A stretch of 64,000 nucleotides of DNA from Anodontia alba (Eukaryota > Mollusca > Bivalvia > Lucinida > Lucinidae), in assembly GCA_964016985.1 (NCBI GenBank), contig OZ024825.1, positions 28,263,893 through 28,327,892 on the forward strand, in the 5' to 3' direction. Both the position numbers and the translations under genes were made by a program. Below the pieces are notes generated by a model. That model was not told where the DNA came from, searched no databases, and saw only the letters and a list, made by a program, of their open reading frames with translations. The first letter of the stretch is position 1. Each line of letters opens with the position of its first letter. Shown here piece after piece: positions 10,578 through 20,744 of this stretch.

Positions 10578-11035
10578 AAGACTAACAGAGGGTCACCATC
10601 GAATGATCTTTAAGATGGACCAATCAGCAAATCGCCTGCAAACTATTATAGATAAAATCCGATTCACATTTTGCTCACATCTCAACCTGAAATGGCGACA
10701 CGCATGACTACAGAAAGTAAGGTGACGATGCTGAAAAAGTGTATTTTTATACAATATCTGCGGGTTTTCTTTTGTTCAGGCGAAAATAAGTATGTCGACA
10801 CCATCTCTTGTATTCATTAAACAGTCCAGAATATACGCTGCTGATGGTGTTTAAAACCATTCACTCTAACTTTCCCTGACACGCTTTCCATCGTACTTTC
10901 CAACGTCACAACTTTGTAAACAAAACCGGAAGCGGTATGTAAAACACGATCTGATTGGCTGTCTGAACATAGTCTGAACATATCCTGGTTTCCCGGGATT
11001 ATTTGATGGTGACCTTCAGTTGGTCTTCCCGAGCT
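10578..11035. repeat. TIR element of about 450 bp with promoter-like content
   Basis: The ends AAGACTAACAGAGGGTCACC and its diverged complement near 11005-11035 (GATGGTGACCTTCAGTTGGTCTT) form a terminal inverted repeat of about 30 bp. The interior has a CCAATCAG box just inside the left end and ATTGGCTG just inside the right. ATGGCGACACGCATGACTAC starts near 10692 but opens only a short frame. A mobile-element identity is likely; the family is not recognised. Confidence 0.5.
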
Positions 11036-11479
11036 TTTGTTTTAATCTGATTAGTCAAATCTGTTTTCTGTCTTTATGAGAGATATGCATACCTAAACAT
11101 ATTTGAAGGGAGGGGCGGGGATTCCCCTTTCAAATTGTTTTTTGTATACATATTTCTCAGCAACCTTACACTGAACTTAGTCCAAACCGTCAGGCACTAG
11201 ACCCTCGTAGTCAAGGTTGGGTGGTTAAAACCGCCCCCGGTAGTTTTAACTGGTTAAAACCGCCCCGCTCATTACATGTACTGCCCTAAACGGTAAATAC
11301 TGGTCGTTTGAAACTTGCTCAACTTTGAGGACAAACCTGGTAAGGTGTTAATACGTCCGATTATTCAGGGTAAATACGTCATGTGTCAGCCTTCTTTTGG
11401 CTGAATACCAGCTTTGTACCTGAAAAATATGACTGCGCAATGCATATAAACGGCACTTATGTCATAACCAGGCAACAAA

Positions 11480-11640
11480 GATTCGGATCAGCCTGCGCTT
11501 ACGCGCAGATTAATTGGGTTTCCATTGCCCGCTTACAAACTCAATGGATATCATAGGATATAACGACGAACTGAAAAGGCCTTACTCTGACTGCGCATAT
11601 GTGCAGCTGATCCTGGTATTCGCCATTTCGTTTACAGTAT
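11480..11640. repeat. Family I hairpin, diverged
   Basis: AAAGATTCGGATCAGCCTGC and ACGCGCAGATTAAT at the left pair loosely with CTGACTGCGCATATGTGCAG and CTGATCCTGG at the right. It is the GATCAGNCTGCGC hairpin theme with an expanded loop. Confidence 0.5.
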
Positions 11641-12019
11641 AAAAGCATTTGCATTGTGGAACTGATACCTATGTTGTGGCAGTAATTAGCGCTTAGCACT
11701 CAGGTAAACTTTTCAACACATGACATGTTGAAATATTTTTCTTGTTTTTCCCAGAAAAACAGGTTTTGACATGTCATGCAAATTGTCTCCATAAGGCACA
11801 TGGATGCACAGGCTGGTCTGTATTAGAATTTGCTGTCTGATCAGAGCCTTCCTAAATCACCAAAGGTTCCTGCAGAATGCAGTCTTTCTAAATGAAAACA
11901 GCAAATGCCTAATCGAACTGCTGATCAGGTCTCCCGTTATTTGCATTTTCCTCCCATTTTGCTTGGCACACTGTATGTGTGGGTGGAAGCGCTGCAGTTA
12001 TCTGACTGACGTCACATCA

Positions 12020-12248
12020 GCCGTAACGTCAGAAAACATACCTGCAGACATGTGCACCCAGCGAAGATTCAGATCAGCTTGCGCATTCGCGCAGTCTGAT
12101 CAGAACCGTCATAGATGAATTTTGAATAGAAAAGGATGCAGTTTCTCATGCGGATAACGAAGACTCTGATCAGACTGCGCGAATGCGCAGTCTGATCAGA
12201 GTCTTCGTTGGGTGCACATGTCAGAGGGTATGTTTTCTCACGTTGTGG
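12020..12248. repeat. Family I double-hairpin MITE, best copy
   Basis: The outer ends ACGTCAGAAAACATACCTGC and AGGGTATGTTTTCTCACGTT are inverted. Inside each is ATGTGCACCCAGCGAAG or its complement. There are two internal hairpins, one on GATCAGCTTGCGCATTCGCG (12070-12110) and one on CTGATCAGACTGCGCGAATG (12165-12212). Related copies lie at 19678-19905, 32905-33126 and 54010-54215. Confidence 0.75.
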
Positions 12249-12369
12249 TTCAATTTATTCAACTAATGCAGACGACAGCTTGTCTGTGAGCAGCTTGTAC
12301 ATAGTGACGGATGGTAAAGACATCAAAGCATAGCAGCGTTAAGCCAAAAGATTTCTCATATAGTCTACC

Positions 12370-12710
12370 GGTCAGCCTGCGCGCCTGCATACCTCCGTCA
12401 TCTGATCAGGATCTGATTTAGTCGGATATGCATGCACTGCGCCATGTTCTCCGTGACTGGTCGGATGGCATGTTGTTTGCACTCACAGTAAGCTTTGTAC
12501 AACATATGGTCCGCATTATGCGGAAACGTTTTCGGGCATATGCAAACAGCGAAGGCCCAGATAAGCCTGTGCATTCGCGCAGTCTGATCAGAATGACCTT
12601 CTCTGTCCGCCAACAGAATCATTTGATAATACAGAATGTATGATTGGAGTGCAAAGGCCCGGATGATACTTTGTGTATGCGCAGAATGATCTGAATCTGC
12701 GCATTTTGCA
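12370..12710. repeat. Diverged family I material
   Basis: Several GATCAG(A/G)NTGCGC words on both strands (near 12400, 12560-12600 and 12660-12700) mark decayed copies. The overlapping 133-codon minus-strand frame is a by-product of this repeat and is not called as a gene. Confidence 0.5.
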
Positions 12711-12919
12711 AAAGCACTTTTTCGCTCGACTTGGCCCATATTTACTGAACAGCTCATACGCCCTCGCGTTATGGGGAACCAGGTGCAATCGGACCACACA
12801 ATCTGAAATCTGTGATTGAATCGATTAGCAGAACTATTGTAATTACTGTTTCTTTATGTTAAAGGATTGACAACTTTAGCTATATATGAACAGCACGGGC
12901 CATGGCCCAGTTTCAAGGT

Positions 12920-13090
12920 CATTCCATGTAGTTAACCTTTACCACTCACTGACCTAATTCAGCAGAGGACAAATTAATGGCATTTTGTTATTTGTCCAGG
13001 GGAGAAAATTTGCATGAAATGTCAGAAGCTGTTTTTAGGGAAAATAAGAAAAATATTGCAATATGTCGTCTTCCGAAAATTTCACTCGAG
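12920..13090. repeat. Family J foldback, partial
   Basis: AACCTTTACCACTCACTGAC and TCAGCAGAGGACAAATTAAT at the left, ATTTGCATGAAATGTCAGAAGC in the centre, and GTCGTCTTCCGAAAATTTCA at the right. Confidence 0.6.
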
Positions 13091-13159
13091 TTCTAAGCGT
13101 AAATGTCTGAATATCAACTTACGTAGTGGGGCATTTAAAATCAGCAACCTGAATTGTTT

Positions 13160-13420
13160 TATGTTAACCCTATTCAGTCTGGAGACCCCAAAAAAGATTA
13201 TTGGCAAACAGTGCAGACCCTGATCTTATTGGCAAACAGTGTAAACCCTGATCAAACGCCGCAGAATGCGGCGTCTGATCAGGGTCTACACTGTTTGCAT
13301 TAAACACAGGAATTTCTATAAATATAGTAATAATAAAACAAAATAGAAACCCAGCTATTGCAAATAGACCGGTCCAAAGAGTTGTGTTAGATGAGTCCAC
13401 TCGACGTAAATGGGTTATTC
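13160..13420. repeat. Family C element, full hairpin
   Basis: TTAACCCTATTCAGTCTGGA, then GACCCCAAAAAAGATTATTG precede a duplicated GGCAAACAGTGNANACCCTG segment (13203 and 13231). The perfect hairpin ACCCTGATCAAACGCCGCAG, with its complement, lies at 13244-13298. The right flank CGTAAATGGGTTATTCAG resembles the outer end of the copy at 4600-4900. Confidence 0.7.
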
Positions 13421-13427
13421 AGTAGAC

Positions 13428-13580
13428 GAAGTCAGATTGTCTAGTGTTGTTTGTTCTTTGCGAAGCCTTGTGGGTGCTTGCTATGGGGATTTTCTCCGTG
13501 TTTTGTCCTGTTTCTTGTTATGCTGTTGTGTTTGATGGATCCTCTCTGGCATTGTTAGGAAAGAGGGGCTGGTTACTTTG
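13428..13580 (+). repeat. Dispersed repeat T, copy 1
   Basis: TTGTTTGTTCTTTGCGAAGC, CTTGTGGGTGCTTGCTATGG, TTTTGTCCTGTTTCTTGTTA and GATGGATCCT recur in reverse complement at 24518-24650. A more diverged version is at 27925-28020. No coding function was identified. Confidence 0.6.
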
Positions 13581-13602
13581 CTTTTCTTTGCGTTTATAGC
13601 AT

Positions 13603-13840
13603 GAGCCAGCGCACGACAAAACCAACAAAATGGCATGTGCGCAAAGCGAAGACTCGGATCAGCCTGGGCATCCGCCCAGTCTGATCAGAGTCTTCGCTGC
13701 GCGCTCAATGGGTAGCTAAGGACCAAAGTTTTCTTCATGCGGACAGCGTAGACTCTGATCAGACTGGGCGAATGCCCGGGCTGATCTGAGTCTACGCTGG
13801 AAGCACATGCCATTTTGTTGGTTTTGTCGTGCGCTGGCTC
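13603..13840. repeat. MITE with perfect 38-bp terminal inverted repeats
   Basis: GAGCCAGCGCACGACAAAAC continues through CAACAAAATGGCATGTGC, and this 38-bp end is matched exactly in reverse complement at 13803-13840. Inside are two family-I-type hairpins, one at 13638-13700 on CTCGGATCAGCCTGGGCATC and one at 13748-13798 on ACTCTGATCAGACTGGGCGA. The perfect ends suggest recent movement. No coding capacity. Confidence 0.85.
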
Positions 13841-14721
13841 GTATGTGTACTGTCCGTCGTGTTTTACATCTGTTCATGGACGTCGTCTTTACTATATCTT
13901 AACTGAAAGCACAAATATGCTTCGCAAATCTCAGTTCTTAAGTTTAAGGTTGACCTAAAATAAAGGAATGACTTAAAAAACTGAATACACTTGGTAGCAT
14001 TTCTGTCATTTTGTACAAGGGAGACAACTTTTTGTTTGGTTTCCTGGGCACTAAACCCATTCTGAAAAGGGGTCGATTTTAATGGCAAACAATTTGCTTC
14101 CAATGTGACATAATTCCTTCCTTTCAAAATAGACCCCTTTTTAGAAGAGGGTTCGGGTGCAGATTCTTTCCTTTTAGAGCAGACCTCTTTTCAGAAGGGG
14201 ATAAACAATTTTGATAGAGTAACCTCCCATGGAGTGTATTCATTCTCCTTAAATTGCTCTACATCCGCATTAGAACAAGCAGTGTTCTCACAGGCTTTTG
14301 TATTTAAAATATGTTGTATGGAAATATTAAGGAACTGTTTACAACTGACTTTTGCTTGAAAAACACTAGAAGCAACATCAAACTTATTATTGTCGTATAG
14401 GGACAATTCGCGATCATTATACAAAGGTCTGTTGCGTGCGACAACTATCAATTACATAGAGAATAATCAACAGTGTTTGATTTATGAAGCATCTGTCACG
14501 AAGGAACATGGCAATTCGGTAAAAAACGAGTTTCAAAGGAATGAGTTTTTACCAAATTATCTGCACTCATGTGTGGAATCCTTTAGAAGTTTTCGCTTTC
14601 TAAATTAAAACGTTTTGTTCTGAGTGACTTTATCTTGTCAGAAACCATTTGCCTTTGCTGTTTCTGTGCTTTGTTCTCAAATCTTTGTCGTACAATTAAA
14701 TTTACGGCCAAACATTGGTCA

Positions 14722-14965
14722 GGGCCCGGTTGTTCAAAGCGTCGTTAGCTTAACGAGCTCGTTAAGGGTCATTTCGTTAACTGTTTTAGCAGATTCAATA
14801 CACAATATTCTGATATTTTTTGCTGAAAAAATGTGAGTAGCTTTTGCACTGCAAAAGCTACTCACATTTTTTCAGCAAAAAATTTCAGCATATTTGCATA
14901 TCACTCAATGTAAATTTTAACGAATCGTTAACTAACGGCATCGTTAGTTTTGAACAACTGGGCCC
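14722..14965. repeat. Family F foldback MITE, copy 2 (intact)
   Basis: Ends GGGCCCGGTTGTTCAAAGCG and its complement at GTTTTGAACAACTGGGCCC. Next are TTAACGAGCTCGTTAAGG and a central perfect hairpin TTTTTGCTGAAAAAATGTGA with GTAGCTTTTGC (14817-14884). It is the best-preserved family F copy. Confidence 0.85.
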
Positions 14966-14974
14966 AGACCTTTA

Positions 14975-15175
14975 AAATTTCAATACTAAACTGGATCTTT
15001 GGAAATATTTTTGGCTTGGCATTTCTTCACTTACTTTGAATAATTGATGTTCCATAACAATATTGTGAAAATTTGAAATCCTGCATCCAAACTACCTATA
15101 CCCTATCGATTTTTGTATAATTTCGAGCCATTTTTACTACCGGAAAATGGAAATTTTCGATTAAAAAGAAGAAAA
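14975..15175. repeat. Partial copy of the element seen at 28622-29214
   Basis: ATTGATGTTCCATAACAATA followed by TTGTGAAAATT is the reverse complement of AATTTTTCACAATATTGTTG and GGAACATCAAT at 28893-28925. Flanking AT-rich sequence matches more weakly. Confidence 0.5.
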
Positions 15176-15861
15176 AAAAACGATTTGGCAACCTAATTCA
15201 CATTCCATAGCATGCTTTCAAAGCTTCTTGGTAACACAGGTCTAAATGTGTAATTTATCATATAATCATTAGAATACTTTTCAACTGACCATCCCAAATA
15301 CTCCAATCCGAAAACAATGACTACCAACACGTATTCAGTCGGCATGTTCCGTATTCAGCGAACAGTGCTTTAAACGGGTGCGGTTTTGTCCAGTGTACGG
15401 GCAGAGTTGATTGTACAAACGCATATTTAAGGAGCGATTTTGTACAAGGGAGGCAGTATTTGTGACTTCCTGTTTGTCTTTCTGCACTCCAAACCCCTTC
15501 TGAAAAAGGGGTCTTCTCTAAAAGGATAGAATTTGCTCCCACGAGTAAACCCCTTTTCAGAAGTTTGTATTAAAATGCATTACATGGACATAAAAAGGAA
15601 CTGTGGGGCAAAATCAAACAATGTTTTCACAGGCTTTTGTATATAAAATATATTATATGGAAATAAAAAGGAACTGTTTACAACTGACATTTTGTTTGAA
15701 AAGAAAAACACGTAACATTTATATTTTATTATTCTTGTAGTACACAGACAATTCGTGATGACTTTACAAAGATCTGTTGCGTGCGGCAACTATCAATTAC
15801 TGGGCTTTAGTTGTAGGTGTAACCTGCAGGTATGCAATCAATTTTCTACCTTAAGCATATA

Positions 15862-16174
15862 CAGTCGACTCTCGTTATCTCGACCTCACTTATCTCGAAT
15901 AACCGCTTATCTCGAAGTGAAATTCTGGTCCCTGTTTTAACATGGAAATCTAGCAACAAATAACAAAATATTGTGGAAAAGAGGAGAAATTGCTCCTAAG
16001 GAGCAATTTCCCCTCTTTTCCACAATATTTTCAACATGTCTCTAACTTCATTTGTTAAATGGGGTTGTTCGATTTATTGTTTTCCTCACTTCTGCAACTC
16101 TGATATTTCGAGGTAAGGATATCTCGAAGTGTTTCAGGGAGTCCCTTGGAATTCGAGATAACGGTAGTCGACTG
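15862..16174. repeat. Family D pogo/Tigger-like MITE, copy 1
   Basis: It begins CAGTCGACTCTCGTTATCTC and ends with the complement, flanked by TA on both sides (15860-15861 and 16175-16176). The central hairpin at about 15970-16035 is built on TATTGTGGAAAAGAGGAGAA. It inserted into the second unit of the 13980-17990 duplication. No transposase is encoded. Confidence 0.85.
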
Positions 16175-16724
16175 TAAATTAAAAGTCATTTTCGAAACAA
16201 ACACTTGCATGCCCACACATTGTGAACCTATTCAAAATACACAGATATAAAAAAAAGTAACAAGTAGTAGTAACAGTTAAACTAACGTAAACCGATTGCG
16301 TAACATTCCATTGCATGATGTCAAAGCTTCATTGGTAAAGAAGATCTAAATTTGTTATTTATGATATAATCATTTGAATCTTTATGCAACTGACTGTCCC
16401 CATCACTCCGATCTGAAAAAAAAATGACTACCGATAGGTATGCAGCCGTAAAACTGACTAACCCCATTACTCCATTCTGAAAAACCCCATTACTCCATTC
16501 TGAAAATAATGGCTACCGACAGGTATGCAGTCGATATTTCTTTTTATGTAGTTCCGTATTCAGCGGACAGTGTAAATATTTAAATGTATCCGGTTTTGTC
16601 CAAAGTAAGGGCAGTGTTGATGTAGGAGACTGAATACAGTTGGTTGATTTTCCACGATTTTTGTACACTGTACAAGCGCGGGGGGGGGGGGGGGAGCAAT
16701 ATTTAAACCTCTTCAAACCTCTTC

Positions 16725-16820
16725 TAAAAAGGGGTCTACTCTAAAAGGAAAGAATTTTCTGCCACTATGTGCAAATTCTTTCCTTTTAGAGTAAACCCCT
16801 TTTCAGAAGGGGAAAAAACA
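16725..16820. repeat. Family B hairpin inside duplicated unit 3
   Basis: TAAAAAGGGGTCTACTCTAA and AAGGAAAGAATTTTCTGCCA pair with GCAAATTCTTTCCTTTTAGA and GTAAACCCCTTTT. It is immediately preceded by a pure G run at 16680-16695. Confidence 0.75.
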
Positions 16821-17077
16821 AGCAGTGTTCTCACAGGCTTTTATATTTAAAAATGTAGTGTATGGAAATATAAAGAAATCATTTACAACTAACCTTTTGC
16901 TTGAAAAGAAAAAAGAAAAAAGCGCAACATTAATGTTTCAATAATCTTGTCGTACAGAGACACTTCGTGTTTACTATACAAAGGTCTGTTGCGTGCGATA
17001 ACTATCAGTTACGAGGTTTTAGATGTGGGTGTAACCTGCAGGTATGCAAACAAGTTTCTGCCTACAGCACATAACTT

Positions 17078-17185
17078 CCCAGCAGGCACACAGCATCAAA
17101 ATGGCGTCGTATCAACGTCGATGCGACGTAATCACGTCGCATCGACGTTGATACGACGTCATTTTAACGTTGTGTGCCCACTGGG
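17078..17185. repeat. Family G palindrome, copy 2 (near perfect)
   Basis: CCCAGCAGGCACACAGCATC and AAAATGGCGTCGTATCAACG, with CGATGCGACGTAATCACGTC at the centre, fold almost completely on the right half, which ends in GTGTGCCCACTGGG. Length is about 108 bp. Confidence 0.8.
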
Positions 17186-17219
17186 TTTAACCGTTTCAGC
17201 ACTGCAGACCAAAAACGGG

Positions 17220-17290
17220 TGCATTTTGCAAACAGTGTAGATCGAGATCAGATGTCTCATCAGTCTCTACATACACAGTTTGCCATTCAG
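17220..17290. repeat. Family C hairpin, diverged
   Basis: TGCAAACAGTGTAGATCGAG plus ATCAGATGTCTCATCAG, then TCTACATACACAGTTTGCC. The right arm has lost the GATCAGAC portion. Confidence 0.55.
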
Positions 17291-17462
17291 TTTTGGGTTT
17301 TCGACTGCACCCATATTTTTCAACAGTGGGCATGTCCAAATTTAAAGCTGGAAAAGACCACTTCAGAAACTTCGGGGTAAAAGAGCTAAAATCATTTTGG
17401 AAACAAACACTTGTATACTCACACACATTGTCATCCTATTCCGATTACACAGATATAAAAAA

Positions 17463-17699
17463 CCCAATGGGATCATGTCGAGCGCGGTCAGTTTACTTAA
17501 CCGCACTTTTACTAGGCAGGCTTGGTCCTCTAAGCGGTTAATCTGTATTGTGCACATTCTTTCGCCAGAAGCTGACAACTGCCCGTCTTGAATCAGAGGA
17601 AGGGAGATAATGACCGTAGGAAATATTCCATTATCAAATCTCGGCGGGGTCGAACCCGCAACCTCCTGATCACCATCCAACTGAGCCACCGAGGCCAGC
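17463..17699 (-). repeat. tRNA-headed SINE, minus strand
   Basis: Read on the minus strand, the head is GGCCTCGGTGGCTCAGTTGG (A box) followed by AGGAGGTTGCGGGTTCGACC (B box GGTTCGACC). The body shares GCAGTTGTCAGCTTCTGGCG and TTAACCGCTTAGAGGACC with the copy at 36690-36999. The 3' end is CATGATCCCATTGGG. The anticodon region is deleted relative to that copy. It lies between CAGATATAAAAA and a TAG run; the paralogous stretch near 16240-16280 lacks it. Confidence 0.8.
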
Positions 17700-17730
<31 letters not shown>

Positions 17731-17731
17731 A
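17700..17731 (+). repeat. (TAG)n microsatellite
   Basis: About ten TAG/GTA units, expanded relative to the paralogous CAAGTAGTAGTAACAG at 16260-16276. Confidence 0.85.
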
Positions 17732-18047
17732 AACTAACATAAACGGATTGATTTGGCAGCATAATTTACATTCCATAGCATGCTGTCAAAGCTTCATTGG
17801 TAAAGAAGATCTAAATTTGTTATTTATGAAATAATCATCTGAATACTTATTAACTATCCCCAATACTCCTACCTGAAAAAAAGGCTACCGACATGTATTC
17901 AACCGGCGTTTCTTTTGCATGTTGTTCCGTGTTCAGCGGACTGTGCTTAAAATATGTCCAGTTCTGTCCAGAGTTTGGGCAGAGTATGGGTAGATTAGAT
18001 ATGGGTGAAGTCCATACCGTATTTACCGTATGTATTCGGCCAGACAG

Positions 18048-18125
18048 GCCTGAGCAAACAGTGTAGACCTAGATGAGACGCCGCAGACCGCGGCGTCTCA
18101 TTAGGTCTACACTGTTTGCTATTCA
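18048..18125. repeat. Family C hairpin
   Basis: GAGCAAACAGTGTAGACCTA, then GATGAGACGCCGCAGACCGC, pair with GGCGTCTCATTAGGTCTACA and CTGTTTGC. The right arm has lost one short segment. Confidence 0.75.
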
Positions 18126-18499
18126 TCAAGCAATTTATAGACACAATATCGGGTAGTAAATTTTAGAACAAGTATGGTAAGGAGTTTGGGTGCCTAAATA
18201 CCTGGGGTAAATACGGTATTTTAAGAGTACTGGATACAGTTGGTAGATTTTCCACGACTACGTACAAGGAAGAACCAACGCATATCGGATTCTGTGCAAA
18301 AAAGGCCATGCCGATGACGCTCGGTTATAATACAGTTACATAACCAAGTCGTCGGATTGCGACCCAATATAGTTACTATTTCTATATATAGGTCTATTTC
18401 TGGCACCGTAATAACGAGACTGGTTAGCCGCAATTCCCTAAGCAGAATCCTAAGATAATTTTATATCTGTACTTTTCTTCATCACTGTAAGAGCATATA

Positions 18500-19110
18500 T
18501 GTATAGTGCAAACTAGATAGCAATGAAGCCTCGGGGGTGTAACTTCCTATATATGGCATAGTACGGATGTGCGTGCCGAATGGCCCCCTTTTTCAATGCT
18601 GCCAAGTATATGATTAGCCCTATTTTTCCATCAAAAAAGTATATGATTGACCCGATTTTTCTGGATGGTATATGAAAGGCCTCACTTTTCTGATGTATCC
18701 CGGTACATGCACATATTTTTCGTTCAGAGATTTTTTGAGGCTGCGATATTTGTCTAACTACCATCAATAAATGGGTACAAAAAATCAAAGGGCAGTTTAT
18801 GAATGGGTCCTTTTTTTCAAAGGCCAGTATATGAATGGGGAACATTTCGAAATACTGGCTCGAACACCCGTACCACAATTACCCCCAAGTTACAAACATC
18901 CCTCCCCCTCAACCCCGAGAATGAAGTAGAGGATTTTGGGAGTTGCCAGTTAGTAGACTTAATATCAAAGCCCCCACACCACCCCCTAAAGTTCACCTGT
19001 AAGGGCATATAATAGTGCAAACTAGATAGCAATGCAGCAAAGGAATTGGGAGTTGTCAATTAGTAGACTTAATATCAATGCCCCTACGCCACCCCGTACA
19101 GTTCACATGG
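18500..19110. repeat. Partly tandem repeat with AAACTAGATAGCAATG landmarks
   Basis: TGCAAACTAGATAGCAATG occurs at 18509 and 19015, and TTAGTAGACTTAATATCAA occurs at 18951 and 19061. Words of the type GTATATGATTAGCCC, GTATATGATTGACCC and GTATATGAATGGG recur between 18607 and 18838. The 121-codon minus-strand frame across it reads through these repeats and matches no family I know. Confidence 0.5.
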
Positions 19111-19120
19111 TAGGTTATGT

Positions 19121-19592
19121 GTCGGAGAGGTGTGCGCTGCTAGCCGAAATTCAGCAAACGACAAATTGATATTTTCCTTTTATCCTGCCCGCCCCGCCCA
19201 AAAAAAAAAAAAAAGTGGGATTTAACATTTCATACCGATTGTCGAAATTATGAAAAGGTGTTTTGCATTTATGCACTTTTTTATCTTTTAAGATATCCCA
19301 CCCCCACTAGATTTCATAAAGGATGCAATGTTCTTATATAAAGCGTGGATTATTATGTCGGAGAGGTGTGCGCTGCTAGCCGAAATTCAGCAAACGACAA
19401 ATTGATATTTTCCTTTTATCCTCCCCGCCCCCCACAAAAAAATGGGATTTAACATTTCATACAGATTGTCAAAATTATGAAAAAGGTGTTTTGCATTTAT
19501 GCACTTTTTTTTATCTTTTAAGATATCCCACCCCCATACCCACTAGATTTCATAAAGGATGCAATATTCTTATATAAAGCGTGGATTATACG
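19121..19592 (+). repeat. Two tandem copies of a 236-bp unit
   Basis: GTCGGAGAGGTGTGCGCTGC begins at 19121 and at 19357. Both units contain AAATTCAGCAAACGACAAAT, a C-rich and A-rich stretch, GGGATTTAACATTTCATAC, TGTTTTGCATTTATGCACTT and TATAAAGCGTGGATTAT. The copies are very similar, so the duplication looks recent. The AGCAAACGACAAATTGATAT part is related to family J. Confidence 0.85.
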
Positions 19593-19677
19593 TGTATTCG
19601 TGACTTTGTAAGTAATTATGAAACATAACGCCTACATTTCACAAATAACGAAATGTTATGCCAAAATGGATTTAGGA

Positions 19678-19905
19678 GCCGCAACGTCAGAAAACGTACC
19701 TTCAGATATGTGCGCCTAGCGAAGATTCAGATCAGCCTGCGCATTCGCGCAGTCTGATCTGAATCTCCCCTGAACGCATTTTGGTTCGCCAAAGATGCAA
19801 TGTTTCTTCATGCGGACAATGAAGACTCTGATCAGACTGCGCGAATGCGTAAGCTGAATTGAGTATTCGTGGGGTGCGCATGTCAGAAGGTATTTTTACC
19901 CATGT
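19678..19905. repeat. Family I double-hairpin MITE
   Basis: Outer ends ACGTCAGAAAACGTACCTTC and GAAGGTATTTTTACCCATGT, with GTGCGCCTAGCGAAGATTCA and an inner AGATCAGCCTGCGCATTCGC hairpin at 19728-19770. The second hairpin (19828-19870) is diverged. Confidence 0.7.
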
Positions 19906-20019
19906 TACGATTCAATAGAAGGTACAGCTGTACTTTTACTGCTGGAATGCTTGCACCCAACTGCGAAACCAATCAATAGGAAAATTAAGAACTATACTCA
20001 AGCTGACCTTGACACTTAA

Positions 20020-20145
20020 AGCGCTAAATTAAGACTTGACATCTCATGTGAATCGTCTGCCGTGCAGAAGATTCACATGAAATGCCATGTTTTATTTACT
20101 CTGAAAAATGCAAATAAAACAAATCAAAATGTCGTCTGCTGCAGT
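20020..20145. repeat. Family J foldback, partial
   Basis: GACTTGACATCTCATGTGAA, then TCGTCTGCCGTGCAGAAGAT, then TCACATGAAATGCCATGTTT fold back. CAAAATGTCGTCTGCTGCAG follows. Confidence 0.6.
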
Positions 20146-20149
20146 TGTT

Positions 20150-20740
20150 GTTGGTGCTTAAGGGTATGAACTCTTGTCTGAATTCGATTTTGGACATACC
20201 ATAGAATCCAATATGGATATCGATGATAAAGTACAGGTCTTAACTGAAGCCATATGAGATGATAATGAAAAAGCAATTACAAATAAAATAGTGACTTAGG
20301 CTATGTGGCCTAATGGCCATCCTCGGGTAACGTGTACTATAAGAAAACTTATTCGTAAACGGAAACGGAGATGCAAACAAACGTTAAACCCTCGCTATCG
20401 GGGAAAGTACTAAATAAAGTTTCCTTTTAAAAGGAAAGGCTTGCCAAGTTTTATCAGTGACCTCTCTCTGTGCATGTTTATAGGCATGCAAATGCTACAA
20501 ACCATGATCCTAGTTTGTTCACACGGTTCCGTATATTCCTAATAGAGGCGACACCTGTTTAACCTGTCCCACATACCAACCAAGTCTGTAATCGAGCATA
20601 CACAATTTCGTAACTTAACATTCCGAGGGAATTACCATTCTTGAACACGACATTTGGTTTGTCCTACATACATTCCAAATATCATCAAACTATCTTAAAA
20701 TATTTACCTAAATATTACCGGGGGATGTCATAAGTTTTGT
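20150..20740. other. No recognisable feature
   Basis: No supported reading frame or repeat family. AAAGTTTCCTTTTAAAAGGA (20417) is a short local palindrome. Confidence 0.4.
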
Positions 20741-20744
20741 TATA

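Larger units (their letters stand above)
13980..17990 (+). repeat. Segment repeated four times in tandem, later interrupted
   Basis: Four diverged units share an ordered set of landmarks. They are: ATTCCATAGCATGCTGTCAA, TTGGTAAAGAAGATCTAAAT, a GACTACCGA.A.GTATTCAG block, a TTCCGTATTCAGCGGACAGT block, TTGTACAAGGGAG, a family B hairpin, TTCTCACAGGCTTTTGTAT, CATTTACAACTGAC, and AAAGGTCTGTTGCGTGCG, followed by AACTATCAATTAC. Units start before 13980, near 15180, near 16285 and near 17735; the first and last are partial. The MITEs, SINE and hairpins listed separately sit inside it. Confidence 0.75.

Noticed and set aside
12398..12799. 133-codon minus-strand frame
   Set aside because: It is composed of family I hairpin repeats. 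Its peptide (for example SDHSAHTQSIIRAF) recurs with the repeat and not as a protein family.
18513..18878. 121-codon minus-strand frame
   Set aside because: It runs through GTATATGATTAGCCC-type repeats and shows no domain, start context or codon pattern of its own.
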